Below, piece by piece: positions 31,706-40,143 of a DNA stretch of 45,034 bases. The stretch is from an uncultured bacterium (lineage in GTDB: Bacteria > Desulfobacterota > BSN033 > UBA1163). The stretch spans positions 1 through 45,034 of the forward strand of contig CALLAL010000014.1 in assembly GCA_938002255.1 (NCBI GenBank), read 5' to 3'. Under the pieces are notes generated by a model. That model saw only the letters and a list, made by a program, of their open reading frames with translations. It was not told where the DNA came from and searched no databases. The translations under genes and the position numbers were made by a program. Each line of letters begins with the position of its first letter. The first letter of the stretch is position 1.

Positions 31706-32073
31706 CTTCTCAAATTTAAAATCTCATCCTCTTCAAGGGTATGGTATTTTCGATAGATCAACAAAAGAAGAGCCAAGGCAACTCCAAAGGTAGAGACCAT
31801 GACCACAATAGCGGTGAGCATTAAGACATGGGGGAGGGGATTAATATATTGATTTGCCTGGATGGTCTTAACCCCTTCTTCCACAATAGGGATGGTCGCT
31901 CCCTTTTTTGATCCGATAGAGATAAAAAACAGAATGATGGAGGTTTGAAAAATATTCATCCCGATCAATTTTTTGACCAGATTCTTCTTGGCGATCATCG
32001 CATAGAAGCCAATCATCATCAGGCTGATGTAAATCCAGTAGTTGTATTTCCCAATAATCAATTCTATGGTCAT
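31702..32073 (-). CDS. mrpC: Mrp antiporter subunit C (NuoK-like)
   Basis: The 123-residue protein has three transmembrane helices in the NuoK/MrpC pattern: IGFYAMIAKKNLVKKLIGMN followed by IFQTSIILFFISIG, and NPLPHVLMLTAIVVMVSTFG with the conserved PL-AL-LTAIV box. About 15 extra residues lie between helices 2 and 3, as in MrpC. It overlaps mrpD by four bases and follows mrpB by one base. Confidence 0.93.
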   Translation of the reverse strand: MTIELIIGKYNYWIYISLMMIGFYAMIAKKNLVKKLIGMNIFQTSIILFFISIGSKKGATIPIVEEGVKTIQANQYINPLPHVLMLTAIVVMVSTFGVALALLLLIYRKYHTLEEDEILNLRR

Positions 32074-32074
32074 G

Positions 32075-32518
32075 TTAGTTTTCCGCCTCGGGCGCTGCCA
32101 GATTAAGGAAGATTGATACCATGACAGCCATGACCGTTATCCCTACCCCTACCTCGATGCCGAAAATTCCAATGGAACGAGACTGTATCTCATTGACCGG
32201 AAAAAGAAGATGCAGTTTTCCATAATCGAGATAGTCTCCCCCGAGCAAAAGACAGAGAAAGCCCAGGCCTGCATAAATCATGACCCCCAGGCTACAGAAG
32301 AGAAGGATCATCTTCAGGGGCATTCTCTTCCTTAATTCCTGAAGATCGTGGGAAAGGCAGAGAAGAATGAAGCTTGCTCCCAAAATAACGCCTCCCTGAA
32401 ATCCCCCTCCCGGACTGCTATGGCCATGGGCGATGACATAGAGCCCAAAGACCTGAATGAAAGGGATAAGAAGTCTACAGACCGTTTGAATGATAACGTC
32501 ATAGAAACGTGAAATCAC
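32075..32518 (-). CDS. mrpB: Mrp antiporter subunit B (MnhB-like)
   Basis: The 147-residue membrane protein has the MnhB signature IQVFGLYVIAHGHSSPGGGFQGGVILG (residues 20-47 in part) and a C-terminal GIEVGVGITVMAVM helix. Four hydrophobic segments are seen. It overlaps the MbhE-like gene by four bases. In the Mrp complex this subunit is part of the membrane arm next to the MrpA C-terminal parts. Confidence 0.92.
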   Translation of the reverse strand: MISRFYDVIIQTVCRLLIPFIQVFGLYVIAHGHSSPGGGFQGGVILGASFILLCLSHDLQELRKRMPLKMILLFCSLGVMIYAGLGFLCLLLGGDYLDYGKLHLLFPVNEIQSRSIGIFGIEVGVGITVMAVMVSIFLNLAAPEAEN

Positions 32519-32787
32519 TTTTTCATCCCCCGGAGAAGGAGCAGGCAGGCAATCCCTGCCGTGAAGATGACGGTTGTCTCTCCCAGTGTGTCATAGCCCC
32601 TGTAGTCAGCAAGAACAGAGGTCACCATATTGGGAACCGCTGTTTCATCCACTGTTTTTTCAATATATCTTGGAGAAACATGAAGGCTTGCTGGAGAGGT
32701 GGGATCGCCCCAATCTGGCATGTCCACGGTTCCATAAACGAGAAGCCCACCGGCCAGGCAAACGACAATCAAAGCAATGGCTTTCAA
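32515..32787 (-). CDS. MrpA C-terminal / MbhE-like subunit
   Basis: The 90-residue protein has an N-terminal helix, a loop with DMPDWGDPTSPAS and TSVLADYRGYDTLGETTV (about 56-73), then a second helix. The DYRGYDTLGE box marks the last part of MrpA, which in archaeal membrane hydrogenase clusters is a separate gene (MbhE). Its ATG overlaps the stop of the MbhD-like gene. So MrpA is split here, as in archaeal-type clusters. Confidence 0.9.
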   Translation of the reverse strand: MKAIALIVVCLAGGLLVYGTVDMPDWGDPTSPASLHVSPRYIEKTVDETAVPNMVTSVLADYRGYDTLGETTVIFTAGIACLLLLRGMKK

Positions 32788-33029
32788 TCTTTACTCCTTC
32801 GGGTCATTTTCAATATGGCGACGATGAAGAAAACCGTGCTCACTCCTGCTCCCACAGAGGCTTCCGTAAAAGCCACATCGACTGCCCCCATCTCTGACCA
32901 GAGAAGACACATCAAGAAACTGTAGGCTCCAAAGATGATGGCTGAACTGAGCAGGTCCTTGACCATAATGGAAGCGATGGCACAGATGAGAACGAAGGCA
33001 AGGAAGATCAGATCGATCTGCCAGATCAT
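32784..33029 (-). CDS. MrpA-domain / MbhD-like subunit (DUF4040)
   Basis: The start is the ATG at 33029; the longer frame to 33101 lies inside the MrpG gene and its first 24 residues are charged and unlike the family. The 81-residue protein has three helices and the EMGAVDVAFTEASVGAGVST box (about 44-63) typical of MbhD and of the matching MrpA region. It overlaps the MbhE-like gene by four bases. Confidence 0.9.
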   Translation of the reverse strand: MIWQIDLIFLAFVLICAIASIMVKDLLSSAIIFGAYSFLMCLLWSEMGAVDVAFTEASVGAGVSTVFFIVAILKMTRRSKD

Positions 33030-33030
33030 C

Positions 33031-33360
33031 TTAGATTCCCTTTCCCTTTCCTTCTCGAAGGGGCTTTCCGTCTTTTGTCCAGGGAGGGACCTTCGAATCA
33101 AAAGCCGCTCTTAGAATCGCATGGGTAGCTGTTGGGCTGGTCAAAAAGACAAAGATGGCAATGAAAAGGATTTTAATGCTGGTCAAACTGAGCCCTGTAT
33201 ACATCGCCAGCCCTATAAGAGAAAGAAGGGTTCCGAGGGTGTCACTCTTTCCGGTGGCATGCATTCGAGCATAAAAGTCCGGCAGGCGCAAGAGGCCAAT
33301 GGTTCCCGTCAGATAGAAGAACAAACCCGCGCAGATCAGAAGGATTGCCAAGATCTCCAC
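33031..33360 (-). CDS. mrpG: Mrp antiporter subunit G
   Basis: The 109-residue protein starts at GTG directly after the MrpF stop. It has three helices and the MnhG signature GLLRLPDFYARMHATGKSDT (residues 22-41), then TSPTATHAILRAA. The C-terminal tail after residue 90 is hydrophilic. It ends one base before the MbhD-like gene. Confidence 0.93.
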   Translation of the reverse strand: MEILAILLICAGLFFYLTGTIGLLRLPDFYARMHATGKSDTLGTLLSLIGLAMYTGLSLTSIKILFIAIFVFLTSPTATHAILRAAFDSKVPPWTKDGKPLREGKGKGI

Positions 33361-33627
33361 TTAAAATGCTCCCTTCCGTTGAAAGTACTTGGCTGCGGCA
33401 ATCGTTACAATGAAGTTTAGCAAGGCATAGACCAACGAGATATCGATAAACATATCCGGTCGGCGATAGATGAATCCAATCAGGAGAAGGAGCGTCAGGG
33501 TCTTCGTTCCAATCACGCTCGCTCCAACGAGTCGATTGAAGAGGCCGGGACCGAACACGACTCGATAGAGACATAATAGAACGAAGAGACCGAGAATGAT
33601 GCTGATGGTAATGAAAAAAGATTCCAA
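33361..33627 (-). CDS. mrpF: Mrp antiporter subunit F
   Basis: The 88-residue protein has three helices and the MnhF pattern YRVVFGPGLFNRLVGASVIG (residues 21-40), then PDMFIDISLVYALLNFI. The start is TTG at 33627 with GGAGG seven bases upstream. It follows mrpE by two bases. Confidence 0.93.
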   Translation of the reverse strand: MESFFITISIILGLFVLLCLYRVVFGPGLFNRLVGASVIGTKTLTLLLLIGFIYRRPDMFIDISLVYALLNFIVTIAAAKYFQRKGAF

Positions 33628-33629
33628 CG

Positions 33630-34115
33630 TTATTCCTCCTGATAGATTTGGGCCACCCTTTGCTCCATCTCGCCTGTGAGGAGATCATCTGCCACTTTCT
33701 GATCAATCGCATGGACATAAAAGTATCCCTCATGGATCAGAAGGGTAATGGTTCCTGGCGTTAAGGTGATGGAATTGGCAAAGGTCGTCAGAGGGAGATC
33801 GGATTTCAGTCTGGTTCGAAATCGGACGATGTGAGGATCGATCTTTTCCATCATTTTGGGATGGAGCACCAGAAGAGCCATATGAAGGTTTGCAAGAACA
33901 ATTTGGTAGAGAAGCCATGGAAGATATCTGAAAAAACGGATCCCCTGTAAGAAATGCGCTTGTTTAACCCTCCCCTGGGAAAAGAAGAGGTTTCCTGAAA
34001 TACGAGAGACAAGGGCACAAGAGAAAACTCCAAGGAAGAGATGGAAGAGATCAAAATGACCAGAGAGAAAAATCCAGAAACCAAAAAGAATAAGGAAGGT
34101 TGTTAGAAAAACCAT
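33630..34115 (-). CDS. mrpE: Mrp antiporter subunit E
   Basis: The start is taken as the ATG at 34115 with GGAG seven bases upstream. A TTG at 34181 would add 22 residues that precede the normal MrpE N-terminus. The 161-residue protein has two or three helices at the N-terminus. The soluble MrpE part carries PHIVRFRTRLKSDLPLTTFA and SITLTPGTITL, a strongly conserved MnhE box. It is the first gene of the cluster, whose order E-F-G-D'-E'-B-C-D matches the antiporter part of archaeal Mbh clusters. Confidence 0.92.
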   Translation of the reverse strand: MVFLTTFLILFGFWIFLSGHFDLFHLFLGVFSCALVSRISGNLFFSQGRVKQAHFLQGIRFFRYLPWLLYQIVLANLHMALLVLHPKMMEKIDPHIVRFRTRLKSDLPLTTFANSITLTPGTITLLIHEGYFYVHAIDQKVADDLLTGEMEQRVAQIYQEE

Positions 34116-34237
34116 GGGTATCTCCGATGAACCGGAGCCAAGATTTGAAATGAGTTTATCCAAAAAAAAATTTTTCGTCAACCCCGATGGAGTATTTTGT
34201 GATCAAGGAAATCCAGATTCTCTTTTCCAAAGAGATC

Positions 34238-35671
34238 TTATCCTGCTCCGATCGTTTCGACCCTTTTCCTTAATCCCTCCAGTGCTTCCTCTCTGGTCTT
34301 GATCTTCCCTTCCATCTGCTGTTCGCGGATGAAGTTCAATAGCTGCCCCACGGCTGGTCCTTCACGAACACCTAGGTTCATGACATCGTATCCTGTGACC
34401 AGTTTGGGAGGATGGAGTATTCCTTTTTCTTTAAAACATTTGAGAATCCTTAAGCAATTCCTTTCGACTACCGCATCGATTTGAATGGACAGAATGCCCC
34501 GACTCGCTTCTTTATCTGCAAGGGTGTGAAGAACGAGGAGGGGCGTTTCTTCTCCCATCAATTGAACGAGTCTTTTGAGAGCGGATTCTTTGGTTTCCAT
34601 AGAGAGGTTCAGGATTCTCATATGGTGCCGAATCAGATGGAGGATTCGATGTTGCATCTGGTTTGAAAATTTAAGCCTCTCCATGACCCGTTTAGCCCTC
34701 TCTTCTGAGAAGGACTCATGGTGATAAAAATGGATCTTTCCTTCTTCATCCTGCGAGAAGGTATCCTGTTTCCCAAGATCATGGAAAAGAGAAGCATAAT
34801 AGAGAATGAGACGGTCTTCTGGGTTCAAAGAGAGTGGCGCTTCGTTTAAAGCAACCCATTCTTCGGCCCATGGGATCTTTTGAATCATCTGGATGACATG
34901 AGGGATGACTCTGAGGTGATGGTGTTTGCCCTGGCTAAGCCCTTCCAGCCCTGAAAACTCAGGCATGATGGCCAGAAGCAGCCCCAATTCGTAAAGAGAG
35001 GTGATCCCCAAGCCAGATCGAGGAGAGAGTAGGATACGGTCGAGCTCCATCTTTATCCGTTCACCCGGTACGATTCGAATCAGCTCTTTTTTAGAGGTGA
35101 TTTCTTCTTCCAGAGTGATGTCCATGGTAAATCCTTCAAGGGTGCAGAGGTATCGAATTGCTCTTAACATTCTGAGCGGATCCTGTTCGACGGAATGGGG
35201 TGAAACAGAGCGAAGGATCTTCTCCCTGAGATCGTCAAAGGCTCCCGGAACCGCGTGCCAGGTTTCATCGCGGAGGGAAAAAGCCATCGCATTGATGGTG
35301 AAATCCCTTCGCTGGAGATCCTCTTCAAGGTTCCTCCCCTGTAAAAAGGTCAGGTCGATGGATAATCCTTTCCGAACCATTCGGTAGGTGAGGGTTCCCG
35401 CTTCCTCTTTGCCCACTTTAAAGAAGTGAAATCGAAAGGCCTGCTCAATGACTGGGATAAAAGAAGAACATTCGGCCGGAAGGGCAAAATCGTAGTCCAT
35501 GGTTGGGTGATAGGGGAAAGGAGAGTCCAGGTTAAGAACGAGGTCTCGCAGATACCCTCCTACGAGATAAAGAGAAACTCCTTTCTCCTTGGCAAGGGTT
35601 GAAAGTTTAAGCAGGATGGGATCCTGAAGGACCTTTTTAATGAATCCTTTTTCATCCATTGATGATCTCAC
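34238..35671 (-). CDS. CCA-adding enzyme/poly(A) polymerase family protein with HD domain
   Basis: The 477-residue protein has the class II nucleotidyltransferase head: LVGGYLRDLVL (36-46), the catalytic acidic pair region MDYDFAL (58-64), RRDFTINAMAF, and DPLRMLRAIRYL of the RNA-binding neck. An HD phosphohydrolase domain follows, with YYASLFHDLGK and HHMR. The tail has LVTGYDVMNLGVREGPAVGQLL, found in CCA-adding enzymes. Whether it adds CCA, A or only part of CCA cannot be told from the motifs. The start is GTG at 35671 or, as likely, the ATG at 35659. It is transcribed toward the Mrp cluster, 122 bp upstream of mrpE. Confidence 0.9.
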   Translation of the reverse strand: MRSSMDEKGFIKKVLQDPILLKLSTLAKEKGVSLYLVGGYLRDLVLNLDSPFPYHPTMDYDFALPAECSSFIPVIEQAFRFHFFKVGKEEAGTLTYRMVRKGLSIDLTFLQGRNLEEDLQRRDFTINAMAFSLRDETWHAVPGAFDDLREKILRSVSPHSVEQDPLRMLRAIRYLCTLEGFTMDITLEEEITSKKELIRIVPGERIKMELDRILLSPRSGLGITSLYELGLLLAIMPEFSGLEGLSQGKHHHLRVIPHVIQMIQKIPWAEEWVALNEAPLSLNPEDRLILYYASLFHDLGKQDTFSQDEEGKIHFYHHESFSEERAKRVMERLKFSNQMQHRILHLIRHHMRILNLSMETKESALKRLVQLMGEETPLLVLHTLADKEASRGILSIQIDAVVERNCLRILKCFKEKGILHPPKLVTGYDVMNLGVREGPAVGQLLNFIREQQMEGKIKTREEALEGLRKRVETIGAG

Positions 35672-35843
35672 TCGAATTTCTTTTTGATTCAGCAGGCTCG
35701 TTTACCAGCCAGGCTTCCTTCACTCTTTGATCTCCCTCACGGAATGGTGCAGGAGGCTTTGTTTTCGTTTGATAAAATCTTTGAATTGTGGTAATTTTGC
35801 TTCAGATAAACTTCAGCATAGACGAAGAGAGGAGCCTTGTCAA

Positions 35844-36908
35844 TTGCCTTTGATTCTGAATCGAAGGAAGACCATTCGGGAGGAACTGGAAGAGCAAGAG
35901 AGAAAGGTTCTTTCCCCTTTTGCGACTCTCAGTTCCACAACCAAGGGGCGGATGCGGAAAGAAGAGCCGTGTCCGCTCCGACCGGCATTCCAGCATGATC
36001 GGGATCGTATCATCCATTCTAAATCCTTCAGGAGATTGAAGCACAAGACCCAAGTATTTCTTGCCCCCACCGGAGACCATTATCGGACTCGGATGACTCA
36101 TACCCTCGAGGTTTCCCAAATTGCCCGTACGATTTCTAAAGCCTTGCGATTGAATGAAGATCTCACGGAGGCCATTGCTCTGGGCCACGATCTTGGCCAT
36201 ACGCCCTTTGGTCATGCGGGCGAAGAAACCCTCAATGAGATGGTTCCGGGAGGGTTTAATCATTCCGAGCAGAGTCTAAGGGTAGTGGACCTTCTCGAAA
36301 AGGAGGGGAAGGGATTGAACCTTACCGTTGAGGTGAGAGATGGGATTTTAAAGCATACGAAAGGTAAGGGGGAGATTCTCTGTAAGGAGGCTGCTTGCAT
36401 GGCATCCACCCTGGAGGGGCAGGTGGTCCGCCTGGCCGATATCATTGCTTACATCAATCACGATATTGACGATGCCATCCGGGGTGGGGTCATTGCCCTG
36501 AGAGATCTACCGACCGATTGTATCCAACGCTTAGGGGAGACCCATTCCAAGCGAATCAACACCATGGTGAAGGACGTTGTGTGTGAAACCCTTCGGGTAG
36601 GCGATGGGGCCCTCGCCATTTCTGATGAGATTCATGAGGCCATGTGGACCCTGAGAGACTTCCTCTGGGAGAGGGTTTATGAGAATGAAACGGTCCATTC
36701 CGATTTTCATAAAGCGGCCAAGATTCTAAGGGAGCTTTATCAATATTTTATGGAACAGCCCGAGTCCTTTCTAAAATGGATTGAAAAAGGCGAGCTTTAT
36801 GATTCGTTAGAACGGTGCGTTTCTGACTTTCTTGCGGGGATGACCGATCGCTATGCCTTCAACCTTTATGAAAAACTCTTCCTTCCACTTCCATGGGCAG
36901 CGTTATGA
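35844..36908 (+). CDS. dgt: deoxyguanosinetriphosphate triphosphohydrolase-like HD protein
   Basis: The protein has the HD-domain signatures of dGTPase-like enzymes: [55 protein letters not shown] and [12 protein letters not shown]. No ATG lies near the family's usual N-terminus ([12 protein letters not shown]). A TTG at 35844 with GGAG nine bases upstream gives 354 residues and was chosen. The open frame reaches back to 35727, but that extension is not protein-like for the family. It overlaps the following gene by 16 bases. Confidence 0.9.
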   Translation: MPLILNRRKTIREELEEQERKVLSPFATLSSTTKGRMRKEEPCPLRPAFQHDRDRIIHSKSFRRLKHKTQVFLAPTGDHYRTRMTHTLEVSQIARTISKALRLNEDLTEAIALGHDLGHTPFGHAGEETLNEMVPGGFNHSEQSLRVVDLLEKEGKGLNLTVEVRDGILKHTKGKGEILCKEAACMASTLEGQVVRLADIIAYINHDIDDAIRGGVIALRDLPTDCIQRLGETHSKRINTMVKDVVCETLRVGDGALAISDEIHEAMWTLRDFLWERVYENETVHSDFHKAAKILRELYQYFMEQPESFLKWIEKGELYDSLERCVSDFLAGMTDRYAFNLYEKLFLPLPWAAL

Positions 36909-38251
36909 CGTTTAGGGAATCCAGAGACCTTCCGCAGGAGAGAGTGGATGTCATCATCCTTGGAGCAGGGGGCAGGGACTTCCATAATTTCAATACGTTC
37001 TACCGGGATCGCCCTGCCTATCGAGTGGTTGCTTTTACGGCAACTCAAATTCCATACATTGCCAATCGGACCTACCCTCCCACCTTGAGCGGACCTCTTT
37101 ATCCAGAAGGAATACCCATCTATCCGGAGGAGGATCTTCCGAGACTACTCTCAGAAAACCCGATCCAACAGGTCGTCTTTTCCTATAGCGATGTTTCCCA
37201 TGAGGAATTGATGGATAAAGCTTCGCTCGTGCTCTCCTATGGGAAACAGTTTATTCTTCTTGGACCCGATCAGACGATGCTGAACAGTCGAGTTCCAGTC
37301 ATTTCTGTTTGTGCGGTGAGGACCGGTTGCGGGAAATCGGTTGTCTCACGAAAGATTGCCTCTCTGTTAAGGCAAAAAGGTATCCAAGTGGCAGTGATCC
37401 GACATCCGATGGCCTATTGTACTTTCGAACCTGTCCTCCGTTTTTCCAACATGAAGGAGGTAGATGAAGGGGCTTGCACACTTGAGGAGAAAGAAGAATT
37501 TGAACCACTGGTGGCGATGGGGTTAACGGTTTATGCAGGTGTGGACTACGGAGAGGTTTTGAAAGCGGCAGAAAAAGAGGCTCAAGTCCTTATCTGGGAC
37601 GGAGGAAATAATGATTTTCCTTTTATCAGACCTGCCCTTGAGATCGTTCTACTCGATGCCTTAAGACCCGGGCATGAAAAATTTTATTACCCCGGGGAAG
37701 TCAATCTTAGAAGGGCCCATCTTCTCATTATTACCAAGGTGAATGAGGGGACGGTAGAATCCTTAAATCAGATACGGAGCAATATTGCTCGGGTCAATCC
37801 TTCCGCTAAGGTGATGGAAGCTGCCTCTTTCATCGATGTCGATCATCCCGAATGGGTGAGAGGAAAGCGGGTGCTGGTCATTGAAGATGGACCTACGATC
37901 ACCCATGGGGGGATGTCTGATGGTGCGGGGGCGTCCCTTGCGAGAAGGTTGACCGCAGAGCTGGTCGATCCAAGACCTTATGCGGTGAGATCTTTAAAAG
38001 TAGTCTATGAACAATATCCTCATATCGGGAATGTTCTTCCAGCGATGGGTTATTCTGAAGAACAGATTCAAGACCTTGAAGAGACGATTCAAAAAGCGAA
38101 TTGCGATTCGGTTGTCATTGCCACTCCCGCCGATCTGAGGAGAAAGATTCGCATCGATCGTCCAACCGTAAGAGTGACCTATGATTTTAAGATTGACCTT
38201 GAGCCCATCCTTAATCCTTTTTTGCGCGTTTGGTTTAATTGGACTGACTGA
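36893..38251 (+). CDS. cyclic 2,3-diphosphoglycerate synthetase-like P-loop protein
   Basis: The 452-residue protein has an N-terminal Rossmann-like part with [20 protein letters not shown] (20-39). A P-loop follows at VRTGCGKS (142-149), after which come [21 protein letters not shown] and [11 protein letters not shown]-like ([13 protein letters not shown]) segments of the family. The archaeal enzyme makes cyclic 2,3-diphosphoglycerate with ATP. Bacterial relatives are common in anaerobes and of uncertain role. The ATG at 36893 lies inside the end of the dGTPase gene, so the two are probably co-translated. Confidence 0.82.
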   Translation: MGSVMTFRESRDLPQERVDVIILGAGGRDFHNFNTFYRDRPAYRVVAFTATQIPYIANRTYPPTLSGPLYPEGIPIYPEEDLPRLLSENPIQQVVFSYSDVSHEELMDKASLVLSYGKQFILLGPDQTMLNSRVPVISVCAVRTGCGKSVVSRKIASLLRQKGIQVAVIRHPMAYCTFEPVLRFSNMKEVDEGACTLEEKEEFEPLVAMGLTVYAGVDYGEVLKAAEKEAQVLIWDGGNNDFPFIRPALEIVLLDALRPGHEKFYYPGEVNLRRAHLLIITKVNEGTVESLNQIRSNIARVNPSAKVMEAASFIDVDHPEWVRGKRVLVIEDGPTITHGGMSDGAGASLARRLTAELVDPRPYAVRSLKVVYEQYPHIGNVLPAMGYSEEQIQDLEETIQKANCDSVVIATPADLRRKIRIDRPTVRVTYDFKIDLEPILNPFLRVWFNWTD

Positions 38252-38311
38252 GTCCCTTCAGGTTTTTCATTTCAGGGGCTTTTCATGTTCTTAAAATTTG
38301 AAGCTTGAAGG

Positions 38312-38402
38312 TTGACTTTGGGATTTGCTTGTGATAATGACATAAAATTAAACGTGAACTTGACGTGATCGGGAGGCGACTCCCACCAAAGGAGAGTCTA
38401 CC
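38312..38402 (+). promoter_or_regulatory. promoter and leader hairpin of the pseudo-receiver gene
   Basis: TTGACT (38312-38317) and GATAAT (38333-38338) at 15-bp spacing, the latter with an upstream TG (extended -10), make a plausible sigma-70 promoter. In the leader, GGGAG (38371-38375) and CTCCC (38380-38384) enclose GCGA, a GNRA-type tetraloop. The CTCC of the right arm could instead pair with the GGAG ribosome-binding site (38391-38394). That would permit two alternative folds. Confidence 0.45.
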
Positions 38403-39983
38403 ATGGCCAAAGAGATACTGATCGCCGATTCAGACAAATTGGTGCAGGAGGCGTTTCAAAAAATCTTTGCTACAACCCATATCCATCCTCTGTTTGTGGA
38501 TAATGATGAAGAGGCACTCCTTCGAGGGAAACTTTTCAGACCCGACCTCATGATCGGTGGGAAGGCGTTGTGTCAGGCGGTCAGAGCAGACGAGGAGTTG
38601 AAGGACATTCCCTTTATCATTCTTCTGGATCGCTTTGATTCTCCTTCGGATCAAGAACAGAAACACCTCCGAGCAAACGGAATGATCTCAAGGCCTCCCA
38701 ACGAGGATGAGGTTTTTTCGGCGATCGAACGACTTCACGAAAAAGATATCTCTACAAGCTCGTCAAGGGGACGTTCAGAGAGGGAGTTCAAAGAAAAGCC
38801 CACAGCCTCAGGACAGACAGACTCTGGAACAACCGACGGCCTCTCTTTGGATGATTTAGGAGATATGGAGGAAGAGATCATTGAATTGGTGGACGTGGTG
38901 GAAGAGCCCGAAGAGAGGGTCAGCATTGGTGATTTTACCTTCAAACAAAAGGAGGAGTTGCCTGGAGAGGTTACTTCGATGGAGCTTTGGGAACAAAGTG
39001 AGGAAAGAGAAGAGCCCTCTGAAAAAGAGATCCCTCTTTTCCTCGACGAAAAGGGAGCAGACCTCAAAGAAATTCCTCTTGAGATTGGACAAGAGGTTGA
39101 GAAAGAGGTAACCCAGGAAAAAGAATTATTTGAGAAGATCGAACTTGAAGAGATTCTTCAGAAAATGGAACGATTTCAACCTTCCATCGAAAAAGAATGG
39201 CCTGCAGAGGCAGAGCAAACAGTTTCTCAGGCTATTTCAACGAAACCTCCTGAGGACCAATTTGCAGGACTGGATGAGTTTGAAAAAGCCCTCAAAGGAG
39301 AAGTAAAGGCGGAATCCATGGAGGGAGAACTCCAGCCGTTTTCCATGGAGGAACCCAGTTTGAAGCCTCAAGCCGTTATTGCCCCTGAAGCGCTTACCGC
39401 TGAACAGGGTCTCCAAGAACTTACTGAGGAGGAGTTCCCTGAGATTTTTCTTGAAGAGTTGACCGGAGAACTGGAAAGATTGAAAGAAGAAGAATTGGCC
39501 GAAGAAGAGGTCACCCAACCTGTAGAGGCAGAACCGATTGAGGTTGAAGAGATTTCGCAACTCTTAGCTGAAGAACCCTCGCCGGAGGAGGAAGCAGTTG
39601 AGCAGCTGATTCCTTTGGAAGAGCTTCCTGAAGAAGCAGGGCTTGCTGAGGAGGAGCCCCTTCTTATTGAAGAAGTGGCTCCTCAGTCGATTGAAGCGAC
39701 CGAGATCCCTGTTCCTGCGGTGACTCCAAGCTCCAAAATTTCGCTTGAAGAACTTTCTCCCTCCCTAGTCCAATTGGACCGGAAGATCGAAGAGATCCTT
39801 ACCAGAGAAGTCCAAGTGATGGTCCAGGATTTTGCGACTCGCATTATTCCAGAGATGACGAAACATATGCTTACGCTAACCGTCGAACGGATTGAAGCGA
39901 TGGTGAAAGGGATTGTCCCTGATTTAGCCGAAAAGGCGATTCGGGAAGAGATAGAACGACTTCAGAAGGGAGAAAAGGATTAG
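38403..39983 (+). CDS. pseudo-receiver protein with long acidic linker and C-terminal helices
   Basis: Residues 1-115 have the size and hydrophobic pattern of a response-regulator receiver, with the acidic pair near D9/D11. The phospho-acceptor Asp is replaced (LMIGG at 49-53) and the conserved Lys is missing (ISRPP at 95-99), so phosphorylation is not expected. Residues about 130-450 are very rich in Glu and Pro and probably disordered. The last about 70 residues are helical and end VPDLAEKAIREEIERLQ. The linker and the C-terminal helices resemble the layout of PopZ-type polar scaffold proteins; that is my comparison, not an established homology. The gene lies alone, 160 bp before valS. Confidence 0.75.
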   Translation: MAKEILIADSDKLVQEAFQKIFATTHIHPLFVDNDEEALLRGKLFRPDLMIGGKALCQAVRADEELKDIPFIILLDRFDSPSDQEQKHLRANGMISRPPNEDEVFSAIERLHEKDISTSSSRGRSEREFKEKPTASGQTDSGTTDGLSLDDLGDMEEEIIELVDVVEEPEERVSIGDFTFKQKEELPGEVTSMELWEQSEEREEPSEKEIPLFLDEKGADLKEIPLEIGQEVEKEVTQEKELFEKIELEEILQKMERFQPSIEKEWPAEAEQTVSQAISTKPPEDQFAGLDEFEKALKGEVKAESMEGELQPFSMEEPSLKPQAVIAPEALTAEQGLQELTEEEFPEIFLEELTGELERLKEEELAEEEVTQPVEAEPIEVEEISQLLAEEPSPEEEAVEQLIPLEELPEEAGLAEEEPLLIEEVAPQSIEATEIPVPAVTPSSKISLEELSPSLVQLDRKIEEILTREVQVMVQDFATRIIPEMTKHMLTLTVERIEAMVKGIVPDLAEKAIREEIERLQKGEKD

Positions 39984-40143
39984 GAGATCTTAGCAAAGAG
40001 AATATCTCTGATAGGCTCTTTTAAAAGAGGATCGAGATGAAGCAGGTCGTAAGCGGTTGATGGTCTGGAGTCTTAGGGTTCCAGGAACTGAGCCTTCAGA
40101 GAGCTTCGTTATATTTTTATGAAGGAGGCAGAAGATTGCCATC

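Noticed and set aside
26783-34115. Complete membrane-bound hydrogenase (Mbh/Ech) operon
   Set aside because: Only the antiporter-type subunits are present. No Ni-Fe large or small subunit motif was found.
35727-35843. 39-residue N-terminal extension of the dGTPase gene
   Set aside because: The residues do not resemble the family and the TTG at 35844 has a ribosome-binding site and matches the usual N-terminus.
39984-40143. T-box riboswitch before valS
   Set aside because: The region is short and has no recognisable T-box sequence or terminator/antiterminator pair.
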